From contig NZ_LMAF01000002.1 in NCBI RefSeq assembly GCF_001542875.1, forward strand, positions 1,821,501-1,885,500: a stretch of 64,000 bases of DNA, written 5' to 3'. The translations under genes were made by a program, and so were the position numbers. Numbering within the stretch: the first letter of the stretch is position 1; every line of letters starts with the position of its first letter. The notes beneath the pieces were generated by a model. The model was given only the letters and a program-made list of their open reading frames with translations. It had not been told where the DNA came from and made no database searches. Positions 32,976-43,075 of this stretch are shown piece after piece. This DNA is from Erythrobacter sp. YT30. Its GTDB lineage: Bacteria; Pseudomonadota; Alphaproteobacteria; Sphingomonadales; Sphingomonadaceae.

Positions 32976-35321
32976 TCAATCCCCAAACCTCGCCGTTAAC
33001 TGCACACCGTAGAATTGTGGCTCCGCGGGAATGAAAGTCGGGATGCCAAATGCACCGCCCGTGTTGCCTGCATCCAGCAGATACTCCTCGTCGAAAGCGT
33101 TGCGAATGAAGGCTGCGACTTCGTAACGATCTTCTGCAAAGCTAACCCCAGCGCGCGCATTGACGAGTGTGACCGCGTCCTGCGAGATCAAGTCACTATT
33201 AGGCACTTCAAAGAAGATACGACTGCGATGCGTGATGCTGGGTGTCGCGAAAAGCCGCATGCCATTGCCCAAGTCATAATCGATATTGATGCCGCCTGAG
33301 GCCTGGAATTCGGGCTGCAGCCGGAAACGAGCGCCGGAAAACTCGGGCGAGAATGCGCCATCTTCATCGATGCCGCCGTCGATGTAGCCAAAGTTGCCGA
33401 ACAGCTGGAGCCAATCGGTCGCATCGACTGCAATTTCACCTTCGACGCCAAGATTGCTCGCGCTTCCCGCACTGGCAGTTTCGAAGGCACCAGTTGGATT
33501 GCCGTTGGCATCAAGTTGAGCGACCGAAACCTGGAAGTCGTCATAGACCTGATAGTAGACACCGAGCGAAGCCGAGATACTGCCACTGGCGACCTTTATC
33601 CCACCTTCGTAATTCCACACGGTTTCTTCGGCGATAATGTCGAGATCCGGAACTGGATTGCCAACGCCATCGAGCCCGGCTGCCAGCTGAACCACAGGTG
33701 CACGGCGTCCTTTGGAGATCGTGGCGAAAATGTTCACGTCATCGGTCAAACGATACAGCGCGTTGAAGCGTGGAAGGAACGCGTCAAAATCCTCCTCGGC
33801 GATAAAGGTCTGTCCACCCGTATCGACCTGACCAGGAATGAGTGGTGCGCCGCTGAGTACGCTGTTTGGGATCGAAGCGAAAAAGCCCGATTGGCGATCC
33901 TCGAACAGGTAGCGAAGGCCTGCTGTCAGCTCCAATCGATCGGTTGCAAGCCATGTCACATCCGCAAACACAGAATAGGCTTCGTTTTCGCCCTGGTTCT
34001 CAAACACCGATGAATATGGAATAGCGGTTGCAGCCCCCATCGTGGCGAGCTCTGTCACGTCCGATGCCGGCACGCTGCCATCGGGCGCAACGCATGGTAT
34101 GCCGGGGATGAGCGGCGCGCCGAACAAGCTAGTGAGACACTGAAGATAAGTGCCTTCCTCAGTAGCGAAGGGAACATTTTGAATGCCGTCTTCGATAAAT
34201 GCATTCCAACCGAAGCTGCCTCGCAAACTGGAGCCGGAATAGGTGAAACGGCCTTCATGGCTGAACTGGTCACCTTCGGCGATCTCGGTGAATTCAAGGA
34301 ATGGCGCTGCGCTGCCATCGGCATCGAACACCTCCGCACTGTCGAAACGGCGGTAGCCATTGACCGTGGTAAAGGTCCACTCGTCGGCAAATTGCCATTC
34401 TGCGGTGAGATTGACGTCATAGACTTCGCGATTAAGACCAAGCTGGTCATCGCCAAGCGCTGCCGCGCCTGCTGGATTTCCACCAAGATTGGCGTCTTCG
34501 AACGCATTGGCAGGGCCGCCCGGAGCGCCCGCAAAGGCGGGGAAAGTGCCTGAGATAAATGGCGTGCCGCCATTGCGCTGTTGATCATATGTGCCGATCA
34601 GATCGATCGTGAGATCAGGGTTCGGCGTGAAGCGCAGCGAGCCGCGAATGCCGAACTGATCCTGTGCGTAGAGCTCTTCTTCCTGGTTGGGCGACAGGTT
34701 TTCGACATAGCCATCGCGAGTGCGCCATTCGAAAGCAACGCGGCCTGCGATCACGTCTGATCCGATATTGAGATGGCCGCCAAGCACGGTCTGATCGAAA
34801 TTGCCGTATCCACCTGTGATCTCGCCCGAAAATCCCTCGCGCGGGCGCGCCGAAACAAGGCTGATCGCGCCGACGGCCGATGCCGTGCCGAAGAGCGTCG
34901 CCTGCGGGCCCTTGATAACTTCAACCCGCTCAAGATCGTAAATCGCTTGATAGGACCCCCGCGAACGCGAGATGTCGACGCCATTATAATAGAGAGTGAC
35001 TCGCGGACCTTGCTGCGAGGAACCGCTGTCAGATGTGATGCCGCGAATGACGACGCCAGGGTTATTGGCGCTTTGCTCTTGAATCAGGAGGCCGGGGACG
35101 TAATTGGAAAACTCATCCAGATCGGTCACGCCCAGTTCTTCGATCCGTTCGCCGGTCGTGGCGCTGATTGTAATCGGCACGTCTTGCGCGCGCTGTTCCA
35201 CTTTTTGAGCAGTCACAATGATCTGGTTGCCGGAGGAACTGTCTTCATCCTGCGCAAGCGCCTGCGCTGGAATGGTTGCGACTGAAGTGAGCAGGAGCGT
35301 GCGAATTAGGGTATGCTTCAC
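32976..35321 (-). CDS. TonB-dependent outer membrane receptor, second copy
   Basis: A 781-residue receptor. Signal peptide (1-24, ending LAQ), TonB-box region GNQIIVTAQKVEQRAQD, plug with VEVIKGPQATLFGTASAVG, and barrel to the C-terminal RFGD. The NTTGG-like sequence is replaced by TASAVGAIS, as in the FecA-like branch of sphingomonad receptors. It has its own promoter region (35322-35463), where I see no recognisable site. It lies between the catabolic cluster and the phytase pair and may belong to either. Confidence 0.92.
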   Translation of the reverse strand: MKHTLIRTLLLTSVATIPAQALAQDEDSSSGNQIIVTAQKVEQRAQDVPITISATTGERIEELGVTDLDEFSNYVPGLLIQEQSANNPGVVIRGITSDSGSSQQGPRVTLYYNGVDISRSRGSYQAIYDLERVEVIKGPQATLFGTASAVGAISLVSARPREGFSGEITGGYGNFDQTVLGGHLNIGSDVIAGRVAFEWRTRDGYVENLSPNQEEELYAQDQFGIRGSLRFTPNPDLTIDLIGTYDQQRNGGTPFISGTFPAFAGAPGGPANAFEDANLGGNPAGAAALGDDQLGLNREVYDVNLTAEWQFADEWTFTTVNGYRRFDSAEVFDADGSAAPFLEFTEIAEGDQFSHEGRFTYSGSSLRGSFGWNAFIEDGIQNVPFATEEGTYLQCLTSLFGAPLIPGIPCVAPDGSVPASDVTELATMGAATAIPYSSVFENQGENEAYSVFADVTWLATDRLELTAGLRYLFEDRQSGFFASIPNSVLSGAPLIPGQVDTGGQTFIAEEDFDAFLPRFNALYRLTDDVNIFATISKGRRAPVVQLAAGLDGVGNPVPDLDIIAEETVWNYEGGIKVASGSISASLGVYYQVYDDFQVSVAQLDANGNPTGAFETASAGSASNLGVEGEIAVDATDWLQLFGNFGYIDGGIDEDGAFSPEFSGARFRLQPEFQASGGINIDYDLGNGMRLFATPSITHRSRIFFEVPNSDLISQDAVTLVNARAGVSFAEDRYEVAAFIRNAFDEEYLLDAGNTGGAFGIPTFIPAEPQFYGVQLTARFGD

Positions 35322-35463
35322 AGGAAAGACCTTTGAGTTTTGGAGAGGGTTGACGGGGTCGGTAATCGGCGCCCGTGACAGGATCGAGGCGTTTGGATTT
35401 CAGTTTGAAGTATCTCGGAAATAGGCCGTGGCTCTTTTGATTTATGAGTGAGTTGGAATTGCG

Positions 35464-36501
35464 TTAAGGCCGGGCCCGGTCCTCGATTTGGGCAAGGATT
35501 TCATCCCAGCGCACCAGCTTGAAATTCTGGGCATCGGGAGGATTCACTCCATCTTGAGCGACGAAGAGACCACGGGGAAATTCGGGCCCGAAAGATCGCG
35601 GATCGAGCTCAATCCCATCGGTTTCTTCAACGCTTCCAAAAGCGCCCTCGACTATGCGGAAGCGACCAAGCGGTTCCATGGTTGGAAGGCGGTAAACGGC
35701 AAAGGCATTGTCGCCCTGACTTGACGCGACAAGGTAACCGCCATCTGCGCCTTCAGGAGCGAGTGCCAGACCTTCGACATCAGGGACGGTCATGCCAGTA
35801 CCTGTTGGAGCGACCAGCTCCTTTTCTCCCGTCTCGATATCAATTGCCCAGACGCCAGCAGCCTCTTCTCCTAAGTAAAGAGTGTTCGTCCGATCATCGA
35901 CGACGCATCCCTCTGGTTGACTGGGAACTGACGCGAGCGTGGTCGTCTCATGCGCGAGGTCTCCGGACGGGCCTTCGCTGATGAGGGTGCGATAGATCAC
36001 TCCGCTCTTGGGCGCGGAGAATGCATAAAATGAGCGGTCAGCGGCTGGTTCGCTCAAACAGATACCGTAACCTTCTCCCGGACCGACGGGAATCCGTCGC
36101 GCGCCCCCGAATTCCGGATTCCTCGGATCAATGATCGAGACCGAAAGATGCGCTGTTTCGAGGTCCGATCGATCGCTTGCGACGATGACCACAAAGCCAG
36201 CGATTTCGACAAGATCGACATTGTTGAGACCGGGCGCTTCTAGAAAGCTCAGCTGCTCACCTTGCAGATTATAGATGTGCAGCCCTGCTTTTTTGTCGGT
36301 CCCCACAATCAGGCTTTTCGCTGGGTCTTCGGGATTTCGCCAAATCGCCGGATCATCAGCCGCGTCTTCGTTTGTCGTGCCCACGGGTACAGTCTCGGCG
36401 CTTGCCATAACTGAGACAGCCGGGTCGCCACGCGGGATCGTCGCGCAAGCCGCCGCAATGCCGAGCGTGATCAGCGCAAAGCCATGAAATGCCTTGGACA
36501 T
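35464..36501 (-). CDS. Beta-propeller phytase (3-phytase)
   Basis: A 345-residue exported phytase that releases phosphate from phytate using calcium. The N-terminal hydrophobic segment ends in AAAC, a possible lipoprotein cleavage site. The six-bladed propeller shows the BPP motifs DAADDPAIW (about 46-54) and NNVD plus the Ca2+-binding acidic loops. Its start overlaps the stop of the TonB receptor by one base, so the receptor-phytase pair is cotranslated, giving cleavage and uptake of inositol phosphates at the cell surface (family precedent in Caulobacter/sphingomonads). Confidence 0.92.
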   Translation of the reverse strand: MSKAFHGFALITLGIAAACATIPRGDPAVSVMASAETVPVGTTNEDAADDPAIWRNPEDPAKSLIVGTDKKAGLHIYNLQGEQLSFLEAPGLNNVDLVEIAGFVVIVASDRSDLETAHLSVSIIDPRNPEFGGARRIPVGPGEGYGICLSEPAADRSFYAFSAPKSGVIYRTLISEGPSGDLAHETTTLASVPSQPEGCVVDDRTNTLYLGEEAAGVWAIDIETGEKELVAPTGTGMTVPDVEGLALAPEGADGGYLVASSQGDNAFAVYRLPTMEPLGRFRIVEGAFGSVEETDGIELDPRSFGPEFPRGLFVAQDGVNPPDAQNFKLVRWDEILAQIEDRARP

Positions 36502-39293
36502 CAGAAAGTCAGCCTAACGCCGCCCTTCATCGTCCAATTGTATTCTTCATATTGGAGAATGTTCTGGCGGCCGCCCAGATTGTTGAATGCGAAGAATTCG
36601 GCATTGTTGATGTTGATCCATTCGAAATAAACCTGGACGTTGTCAGTGGCCTGATATCGCGCGGTGAAATCAAGCTGGAACAGGCTGTCCGTGAACCGGT
36701 CAAAATCGGGACCATCGCCATTGATTTCATCAAGGAAGCCATCGCGATACGTGCCCGCAAGGCGCAGGTTCAACCCCGCCTTCTCATAGCCTAGCACAGC
36801 ATTGAATGTGTTCTCACTGGTTGCCGGCAGCGCGATCTCGCGGAACGTGGGTGTTGCGTTGATGTCACCAATATCGCCGTCTGCGATCAGGCCGCTTGCA
36901 TCGGTATATGTGTAGTTGAACTGAACCAAGGTCCCATCAAGAAAGCCGGGAAGAAAATCGAGCTTTTGGTAGAAGCCAAACTCGAAACCATAGATCTCGG
37001 CGCTTTCGCCGTTGATGAATGTTTCGGCCTCTTCGAAATCGACGCCAAACAATGTGCCGGGGCTGTCGAGGACAAGCTCTGTGATGTAGTCGTCCAGATC
37101 CTTGTAAAAGAATGCCGCCGTGATCGCGCCGTTATTGGCCATGTAATATTCGATCGACGCATCGATGTTCCATGCGGTCGTTGGATCAAGCGTGGGATTG
37201 CCGATCACCGCCTCATTGTCTTCGTCGATTTCAACACGCGGCGCGAGCTGCTCGAAATTGGGCCGTACAAGGCTGCGATATCCAGCGAGGCGCATAATCA
37301 AATTGTCTTGCGCTGCGTAGCGGACGTTGATGCTTGGCAGCCAGTGATCGTAATCGCGCTCAAAATTGAGCGGTGTCACAGTGACATTTTCGTCGGCATC
37401 AACCGCGGTGGTGAAGCCGTTCAAAGTGTTGTCTGTGCGCTCGTACCGGACGCCGCCGATCACAAGCAGGTTATCCGTCTCCCAGCGTCCTAGAAGATAA
37501 CCCGCCAGTATGTCTTCTTCGACGGCGTAGTCTTGGTTCGCACTATCGATAGCGGAATCCGGTTGGACCAATTCAAAGGTCGAGAAATTTGAATTGAAGA
37601 ATTCGGTTGCCTCACCAAGGCCTGGCAAAGGTGCAAGATTGGCGAGAGTGTTGGATGGCCCTTCGCCGAGCACATCGGCCAAAGTGTAATCATCGCGCTC
37701 ATAAAATTCGATTGTGCCTTCGAACGTCTTCTCACGGAAGCGAGCCTTTGCGCCGCCCTGTATTGTGAAAACGCCGCTGTCGGTGACAATGTCATAGCCA
37801 AGGTCGAATTGTCCGGCGAACTCCTCGTCCTCAGCGTCGGAAAGGACCGTCAGTTCCACCTCGTCCAGTTCATAAACCGATGGATCGAAAAAGGCGTTGT
37901 TCCCCGTCACGCTGAAGACAGGCCGGCGTAGCTCTGAAAAGTCGAACGCGACGCCAAGGCCGCTATCTTCAAATTCGGCAGCGAACACAGTTGGGTCGAC
38001 TGAGCCTTCTTCCAGTTCGGAAGATTTGGCCCAGCTAACCGAATACTCAGCGTTAAGATCGCCCCAATCGCTCTCCCCTCCGAATACGAGTGTCCGGATA
38101 CGCTGTCGTTCAAAGCGGTCTTTGACGTCGCGCTCTGCCTCAATGACCGCGTCGGTATCGTCGAACGTTGGATTGGCGCTTGTACCCCCGACATTTGCAT
38201 CGCCGAGCCCAAAGATCAGGCGGCGGCGGAATTCCTGATCGTCGAACTGGCTCCAGACGCCTTTCAGGTACAGCTCGGTGCTTTCACCAACGCGCGCATC
38301 GAAGCCCAGCGTTGCACTGATCCGTTCGCGATCGACGAGATAGTCACGATATTGGACTTCCTCGGCGTAAATCTGGCCGTCTTCCAACTGCCAGTCATCA
38401 GCTTCGATATTGTCTGTCTGAAACTCGCGATCATAATACGATATGCCGCCTGTGACCCCGAAATTGTCGGTTAGTCGAGTGGAGAAATCGGCGCTCAAAT
38501 CCGCTGTGAAGGTGTCACGTAGCTCATTGTAACTGCCGCCGATCTTTGCAACGAACAGATCTTTCTTGCGGTCAAAGGCGCTCGTGGTCTGGATTTCAAT
38601 CGAAGCCCCAATCGTGTCGGCATCCATATCCGGTGTAAGCGATTTCTTGACTTCGATGCTTTCGATGATTTCGCTCGACACGACATCAAGCGCGACCGCG
38701 CGGATATCGCCTTCGGGCGAAGGGATACGGACACCGTTTACCGAAGTTGCATTCAGGTTTGGATCGAGACCGCGGACCGCCACAAATCGTCCTTCGCCCT
38801 GATCGTTCAGGACATTGATCCCCGGTAGGCGGCGAAGACTTTCGGCAACGTTCTGATCGGGAAACTGTCCAATCGCATCGCGCGTAAGCACATCGGACAC
38901 GCCATCAGCAGCGCGCTTGCGCGACAGTGCAGAAGCCTGCGCGGCGCTTTGGCCGATCACAAGGATTTGCGACCCTGTCTGCCCCAGTGCAAAATCGCGT
39001 GTGACAGTGCCTTGGGCGGGGACCGCGACCGTGTACTGCACGGGATCTGCGCCAATATAGCTCGCAACAATAGTGTATGAACCTTCAGGAACGTCGTTGA
39101 AGACGAAGGTACCATCGCGCTCAGTTGTGGTCCGGCGCCCTAGCTCAACAATACGAACCTCTACAGCCTGCAGGGCATCGACATCAGACGCATCCGATAC
39201 GGTGCCGCGAACTTCGCCAGCGAACGCAGGTGTGGCAAGGCCCGCCGCCAGCGCGATCGCACCGGACGTCGCGAGTAAACGTGAAAGCAGCAT
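36501..39293 (-). CDS. TonB-dependent receptor, phytase-linked, with N-terminal CarboxypepD-like domain
   Basis: A 930-residue receptor. Signal peptide (1-25), then a carboxypeptidase-regulatory-like beta domain (about 26-105, GEVRGTVSDASD to RDFALG), a signature plug FPDQNVAESLRRLPGI (about 143-158), barrel, and terminal phenylalanine in GVRLTF. This SusC/Oar-like branch imports glycans and phytate-type ligands. Directly upstream of phytase with one-base overlap. Upstream, 105-155 bp away, lies a perfect 10-bp inverted repeat. Confidence 0.93.
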   Translation of the reverse strand: MLLSRLLATSGAIALAAGLATPAFAGEVRGTVSDASDVDALQAVEVRIVELGRRTTTERDGTFVFNDVPEGSYTIVASYIGADPVQYTVAVPAQGTVTRDFALGQTGSQILVIGQSAAQASALSRKRAADGVSDVLTRDAIGQFPDQNVAESLRRLPGINVLNDQGEGRFVAVRGLDPNLNATSVNGVRIPSPEGDIRAVALDVVSSEIIESIEVKKSLTPDMDADTIGASIEIQTTSAFDRKKDLFVAKIGGSYNELRDTFTADLSADFSTRLTDNFGVTGGISYYDREFQTDNIEADDWQLEDGQIYAEEVQYRDYLVDRERISATLGFDARVGESTELYLKGVWSQFDDQEFRRRLIFGLGDANVGGTSANPTFDDTDAVIEAERDVKDRFERQRIRTLVFGGESDWGDLNAEYSVSWAKSSELEEGSVDPTVFAAEFEDSGLGVAFDFSELRRPVFSVTGNNAFFDPSVYELDEVELTVLSDAEDEEFAGQFDLGYDIVTDSGVFTIQGGAKARFREKTFEGTIEFYERDDYTLADVLGEGPSNTLANLAPLPGLGEATEFFNSNFSTFELVQPDSAIDSANQDYAVEEDILAGYLLGRWETDNLLVIGGVRYERTDNTLNGFTTAVDADENVTVTPLNFERDYDHWLPSINVRYAAQDNLIMRLAGYRSLVRPNFEQLAPRVEIDEDNEAVIGNPTLDPTTAWNIDASIEYYMANNGAITAAFFYKDLDDYITELVLDSPGTLFGVDFEEAETFINGESAEIYGFEFGFYQKLDFLPGFLDGTLVQFNYTYTDASGLIADGDIGDINATPTFREIALPATSENTFNAVLGYEKAGLNLRLAGTYRDGFLDEINGDGPDFDRFTDSLFQLDFTARYQATDNVQVYFEWININNAEFFAFNNLGGRQNILQYEEYNWTMKGGVRLTF

Positions 39294-39848
39294 TTGGTAT
39301 CCCCCAACAATGGCCAGAGCGGCCCGGTCGGGTGATCCGGTAGAACGTCAAGTTTACGTCGATGCGACCGGAGCATAACCAAACGCTTACAATTGCAGCT
39401 TTTGTTTCACATCACAGCCATCCCCCTGTCGTCGAAGCGAAACAAAAGGCGCGGTTTTTACTAAATTCTCGAGATAAATCTTTCGACATGAATGCTGGTT
39501 TCCTGCGGACATCAGCCCAGATCATGACGTTTTCTTGACCAGTGTCACAGGATCGACGGCGAAGTGCCTCTGGCAAGACCCCCAATTCACACAGGGCCAC
39601 TGACTACGTGTTCACTGTGCTGAACCAGAGCGACAAGCCCTCCGCTTTCGGCACGACGTAGACGTTTCTTGTCGCGACGAGCCTCCGTCTCGACAGCTGC
39701 TATGGCGAGGTATTGGAGCGTAAAATCAGGTCGCCTGCGTGCAGTACGAGTTACAGCTGCTAGCTTTGGACAGAAAGACTTTGCCTGCCTCGATCTACCC
39801 GGCTCAGAGGAAGAGAGGACTGAATGCTGAAACAACCATTGAAAATAA
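39294..39848. other. Gap without a supported gene
   Basis: 555 bp between the receptor start and tRNA-Val. It contains the receptor's promoter region and the inverted repeat at 39399-39448. A few short open frames occur but show no ribosome binding site or recognisable sequence. A short segment near 39540 has CAGTGTCACAGG, not a convincing Pho box. Confidence 0.55.
39399..39448. repeat. Perfect 10-bp inverted repeat upstream of the phytase-linked receptor
   Basis: CTTTTGTTTC (39399-39408) and GAAACAAAAG (39439-39448), 30 nt apart, 106-155 bp upstream of the receptor start. Could be a paired binding site for a dimeric regulator that loops DNA, or a hairpin in the leader RNA. Confidence 0.35.
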
Positions 39849-39923
39849 TGGTGGGCGCGGCAAGGATTGAACTTGCGACCCCACCCGTGTGAAGGGTGTG
39901 CTCTACCACTGAGCTACGCGCCC
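39849..39923 (-). tRNA. tRNA-Val (anticodon CAC)
   Basis: 75-nt cloverleaf on the minus strand: acceptor GGGCGCG/CGCGCCC, D-loop AGCTCAGTGGTAGAGC, anticodon stem CACCC/GGGTG with loop TTCACAC (CAC reads GUG codons), T-arm with GTTCAATCC, discriminator A and an encoded CCA at 39849-39851. Confidence 0.95.
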
Positions 39924-40028
39924 GCCTCATTTCGCTCTTCAAAAGCTGCGCCAAAGGCGAGGGCGGGCGTTTACTGTTCGGATTTGCGATTGGCAAGCGC
40001 TGCTTCGAGCCGCGTCCAGCCTTTCGAT

Positions 40029-41909
40029 CTAGTCGACGAAGAGTGCCTTTACCACAGATAGCCAGGTGCGGTTCGATGCAGCGCCTTGAGGGCTCGGCTG
40101 AGTGGGGCATTCAAGGCAATAGGCCTGAATGCCTTGCGCGCCTGACAGCCTCTCGAGATCAGCTGCAACCCGACTGACCAGCAATTGCTGACCCATCGCA
40201 GCGCGAGCGAACAGATCAGCTCCACGCGGCGTGGAATCTGCATCACTGGCTAGCAATTGGCGGATGAGCGAATCGTAGCTGTCTTCTTGTGCGCCGAGAT
40301 AGACCGGGCTCCAGCCGCCTTCCTCTAAATTGGCTTGACCTGCGACCCATTCGAGCGCGTCCTGAAGACCGCCAAACTGATCAATCAGCTTAAGCTGCCG
40401 CGCAGTGCCCCCGTCGTAGACGCGGCCCTGGCCAAGCTCATCGGCCTTGTCCTTGCTGATCCCGCGCGCTTTTGCGACGCGATCAAGGAAATCGCTGTAA
40501 GTGTCGGTGATCGTCGCCTGAAAAATCGCATCGGTTTCCGGTGTCAGGCCGCCGACGATATCGGGCTGTCCTGAGAGCGGTGTCGTGCGAAAGCCATCGG
40601 CATCGACGCCGATCTGGCCAATCGCATTTTCGAATGTTGGGAGCACCGCAAAGACGCCAATCGATCCGGTAATCGTTTCAGGCTGTGCAAAAATTCGGTC
40701 TCCCGCTGTTGCCACCCAATACCCGCCGCTTGCCGCGATATTGGCAAAAGAGACAGCGACAGGAATATCCTTGGCTTTGTACCGCAGGATAGCGCGGCGG
40801 ATTTCTTCAGACGCCGTGACGGACCCGCCGGGCGAGTCCACGCGCACAACAAGCCCGGCCAGATCATCATCAAGCGCATTGTCGAGAACGTCAGCAATCC
40901 GTGTGCCGCCAGCGGTGCCGGGGCCCGCTTCGCCATCAATGATCGTGCCTGCAACGGTGACAACGCCGATCTTCTTGCCGCTCGTACTGGGCGCGGTATC
41001 GGCGAGGAATGGGCCGAGATCGCTCTTGGCATAGGTGCCAGGGCCATCGTCCCACCGATTTTCGCCAGCGATTTCGGCCACGCGTTCGCCAAATTCAACA
41101 CGGTTGCCGAGTTTATCGACTAATCCAGCATCAAGCGCCGCCTCGGCAAGATCGCCTGATGATGCCTCAACCCATGCGACGGCATCGCCGGTCACACGGT
41201 CAAGATCTGCTTTGGGGCGGGCCTTCTTCACATTGGCCTGCCATTCCTCCCAGAGTGCGCCGTAAAGACTTTCGATGTTCTGACGCGCTGGTTCTGAAAG
41301 GCTGGTGCGTTCGTAGGGTTCGACCGCCGATTTGAATTCACCGACCCTGTAAATCCGCGCATTGATGTTCAGGTTTTCAATCAGGTCTTTGTAGAAAAGG
41401 ATGCTGCCGCCGGGCCCTGCAATCAGCGCGCCACCCAATGGATCGGCCCACACCTCGCTTGCATGGCTGGCGAGGAGCATCTGATCATCGCCGTAGGCAA
41501 GCGCATATGCGAGCACCGGCTTTTCAGCAGCGCGCACGCGGTCCATCGCTTCGCCAATGGCCTGCAAGTGCACCTGGCCGCCGCCGAGAAAAGCCGACAT
41601 GTCGATGACAACAGCCTTGATCCGATCATCGCTTGCCGCGCTGTCCAATGCGCGAACAATATCACGGGCCTGATATTCGGTTGGTGGAGCCTCTCCACTT
41701 ACGAGCGCTGCAAAGGGATCGATCAGGCTGCGTTCTTCAACGACGAAGCCTGACAAGTTGATTTCCAACGCGCCTTCGCGAACTTGGCCAGGGTTGGGGG
41801 TTGCGGACAAAATGCTGAACAGCGCGAGAAAGAACAGCAGCATGAATATGAGGACGAGTGCGTCCTTTATGCCAACCAGAACTTTCCAGACCTTACCAAC
41901 AAATGCCAT
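40029..41909 (-). CDS. sppA: Signal peptide peptidase SppA, 67K type
   Basis: A 626-residue inner-membrane serine protease degrading leftover signal peptides. One N-terminal membrane helix (about 15-38), then two peptidase S49 domains. The C-terminal domain has the nucleophile serine in VVRVDSPGGSVTASEEI; the N-terminal domain has the lysine in YRVGEFKSAVEPYER. I chose MAFVGKVWK (ATG 41909); an upstream ATG adds 22 residues ahead of the membrane segment. No operon partner; tRNA-Val is downstream. Confidence 0.93.
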   Translation of the reverse strand: MAFVGKVWKVLVGIKDALVLIFMLLFFLALFSILSATPNPGQVREGALEINLSGFVVEERSLIDPFAALVSGEAPPTEYQARDIVRALDSAASDDRIKAVVIDMSAFLGGGQVHLQAIGEAMDRVRAAEKPVLAYALAYGDDQMLLASHASEVWADPLGGALIAGPGGSILFYKDLIENLNINARIYRVGEFKSAVEPYERTSLSEPARQNIESLYGALWEEWQANVKKARPKADLDRVTGDAVAWVEASSGDLAEAALDAGLVDKLGNRVEFGERVAEIAGENRWDDGPGTYAKSDLGPFLADTAPSTSGKKIGVVTVAGTIIDGEAGPGTAGGTRIADVLDNALDDDLAGLVVRVDSPGGSVTASEEIRRAILRYKAKDIPVAVSFANIAASGGYWVATAGDRIFAQPETITGSIGVFAVLPTFENAIGQIGVDADGFRTTPLSGQPDIVGGLTPETDAIFQATITDTYSDFLDRVAKARGISKDKADELGQGRVYDGGTARQLKLIDQFGGLQDALEWVAGQANLEEGGWSPVYLGAQEDSYDSLIRQLLASDADSTPRGADLFARAAMGQQLLVSRVAADLERLSGAQGIQAYCLECPTQPSPQGAASNRTWLSVVKALFVD

Positions 41910-42055
41910 ATTTGAATTCCCATGTGCGGCAGAGGGCGTGAATAGCTCTGCCAAAGACAACAATGATCTAGTCACTCAAACCCCAAACTTCCATGGGAAA
42001 CCGCGCAAATCTTGGGTTGAGCGAATGACACCGCTCGACTAACAGCATCGCTTTA

Positions 42056-43075
42056 ATGGACAATACGGCACCGAATCCTGCGCTAGACCGCTTTCCCGCG
42101 GGGCGTCTGGCTTTTCCGCATCGCGATTTGACCGGTATCGGGCAACTTGAACGGCACGAAATTCTCTATCTGCTCGCCTCGGCGGAGCAATGGGTGGAGC
42201 TCAATCGTCAAAGCGCCAAGCATGCAGGGCTGCTCGCCGGGCTCACTATCATCAACGCATTTTTTGAAAACTCGACGCGCACGCTTTTGAGCTTTGAAAT
42301 TGCAGGCAAAAGGCTGGGCGCAGATGTCGTCAATATGCATGCTGCGCAAAGCTCGGTGAAAAAGGGTGAAACGCTGATCGACACCGCGATCACGCTTAAT
42401 GCGATGCGAGCGGATGCGATTGTGATCCGGCATGGATCGAGTGGGGCGACGCAGTTGATCGCGGACAAGGTTGATTGCCCCGTTTTGAACGCGGGAGATG
42501 GGAGCCACGAACATCCCACGCAGGCTTTGCTTGATGCGCTCGCGCTGCGTGCAAAACTGGCAGAGCGCGGCGAGGAAGCTGAAGATTTCACCGGACGGAC
42601 AATCCTGATTTGCGGCGATATCCTGCACAGCAGAGTGGCGCGGTCCAATATGTTGTGCCTTCAGGCAATGGGAGCGCAAGTGCGCGCGTGTGCGCCGCCT
42701 GCCTTGATGCCAGCGGGGATTGAGGCGATGGGGGTGGAGCCGTTCTCCAATTTCGATGCCGCACTCGAAGGCTGCGATGTTGTGATGATGCTGCGCCTCC
42801 AGCAAGAGCGGATGGCGGGCCAGTTCATCCCTTCAGCGCGCGAATATCACCACCTTTACGGCCTCACGAAAGCGCGCCTGGCGAGTGCATCGCCCGAAGC
42901 TCTGGTTATGCACCCCGGGCCCATGAACCGGGGCGTGGAGATCGATAGCGAGGTTGCCGATATGCTCGACCGATCGATCATTACCCAGCAGGTGGAAATG
43001 GGCGTTGCGATCCGCATGGCGTGCCTCGATGTGCTGACGCGCACTGCTCGCGGCGTAGAGGGGTGGAGCGTATGA
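42056..43075 (+). CDS. pyrB: Aspartate carbamoyltransferase catalytic subunit
   Basis: A 339-residue enzyme joining carbamoyl phosphate and aspartate in pyrimidine synthesis. Phosphate-binding [18 protein letters not shown] and the late [12 protein letters not shown] are all intact. No pyrI (regulatory) gene is present; instead the next gene, overlapping by 4 nt, is a dihydroorotase-like protein that has lost its active site, the arrangement known for class A ATCases in which the inactive partner is structural. The ATG at 42056 has no strong ribosome binding site. Confidence 0.95.
   Translation: MDNTAPNPALDRFPAGRLAFPHRDLTGIGQLERHEILYLLASAEQWVELNRQSAKHAGLLAGLTIINAFFENSTRTLLSFEIAGKRLGADVVNMHAAQSSVKKGETLIDTAITLNAMRADAIVIRHGSSGATQLIADKVDCPVLNAGDGSHEHPTQALLDALALRAKLAERGEEAEDFTGRTILICGDILHSRVARSNMLCLQAMGAQVRACAPPALMPAGIEAMGVEPFSNFDAALEGCDVVMMLRLQQERMAGQFIPSAREYHHLYGLTKARLASASPEALVMHPGPMNRGVEIDSEVADMLDRSIITQQVEMGVAIRMACLDVLTRTARGVEGWSV

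Noticed and set aside
39412..39835. Short open frames between the receptor and tRNA-Val
   Set aside because: Atypical composition, no Shine-Dalgarno sequence and no conserved-looking motif.
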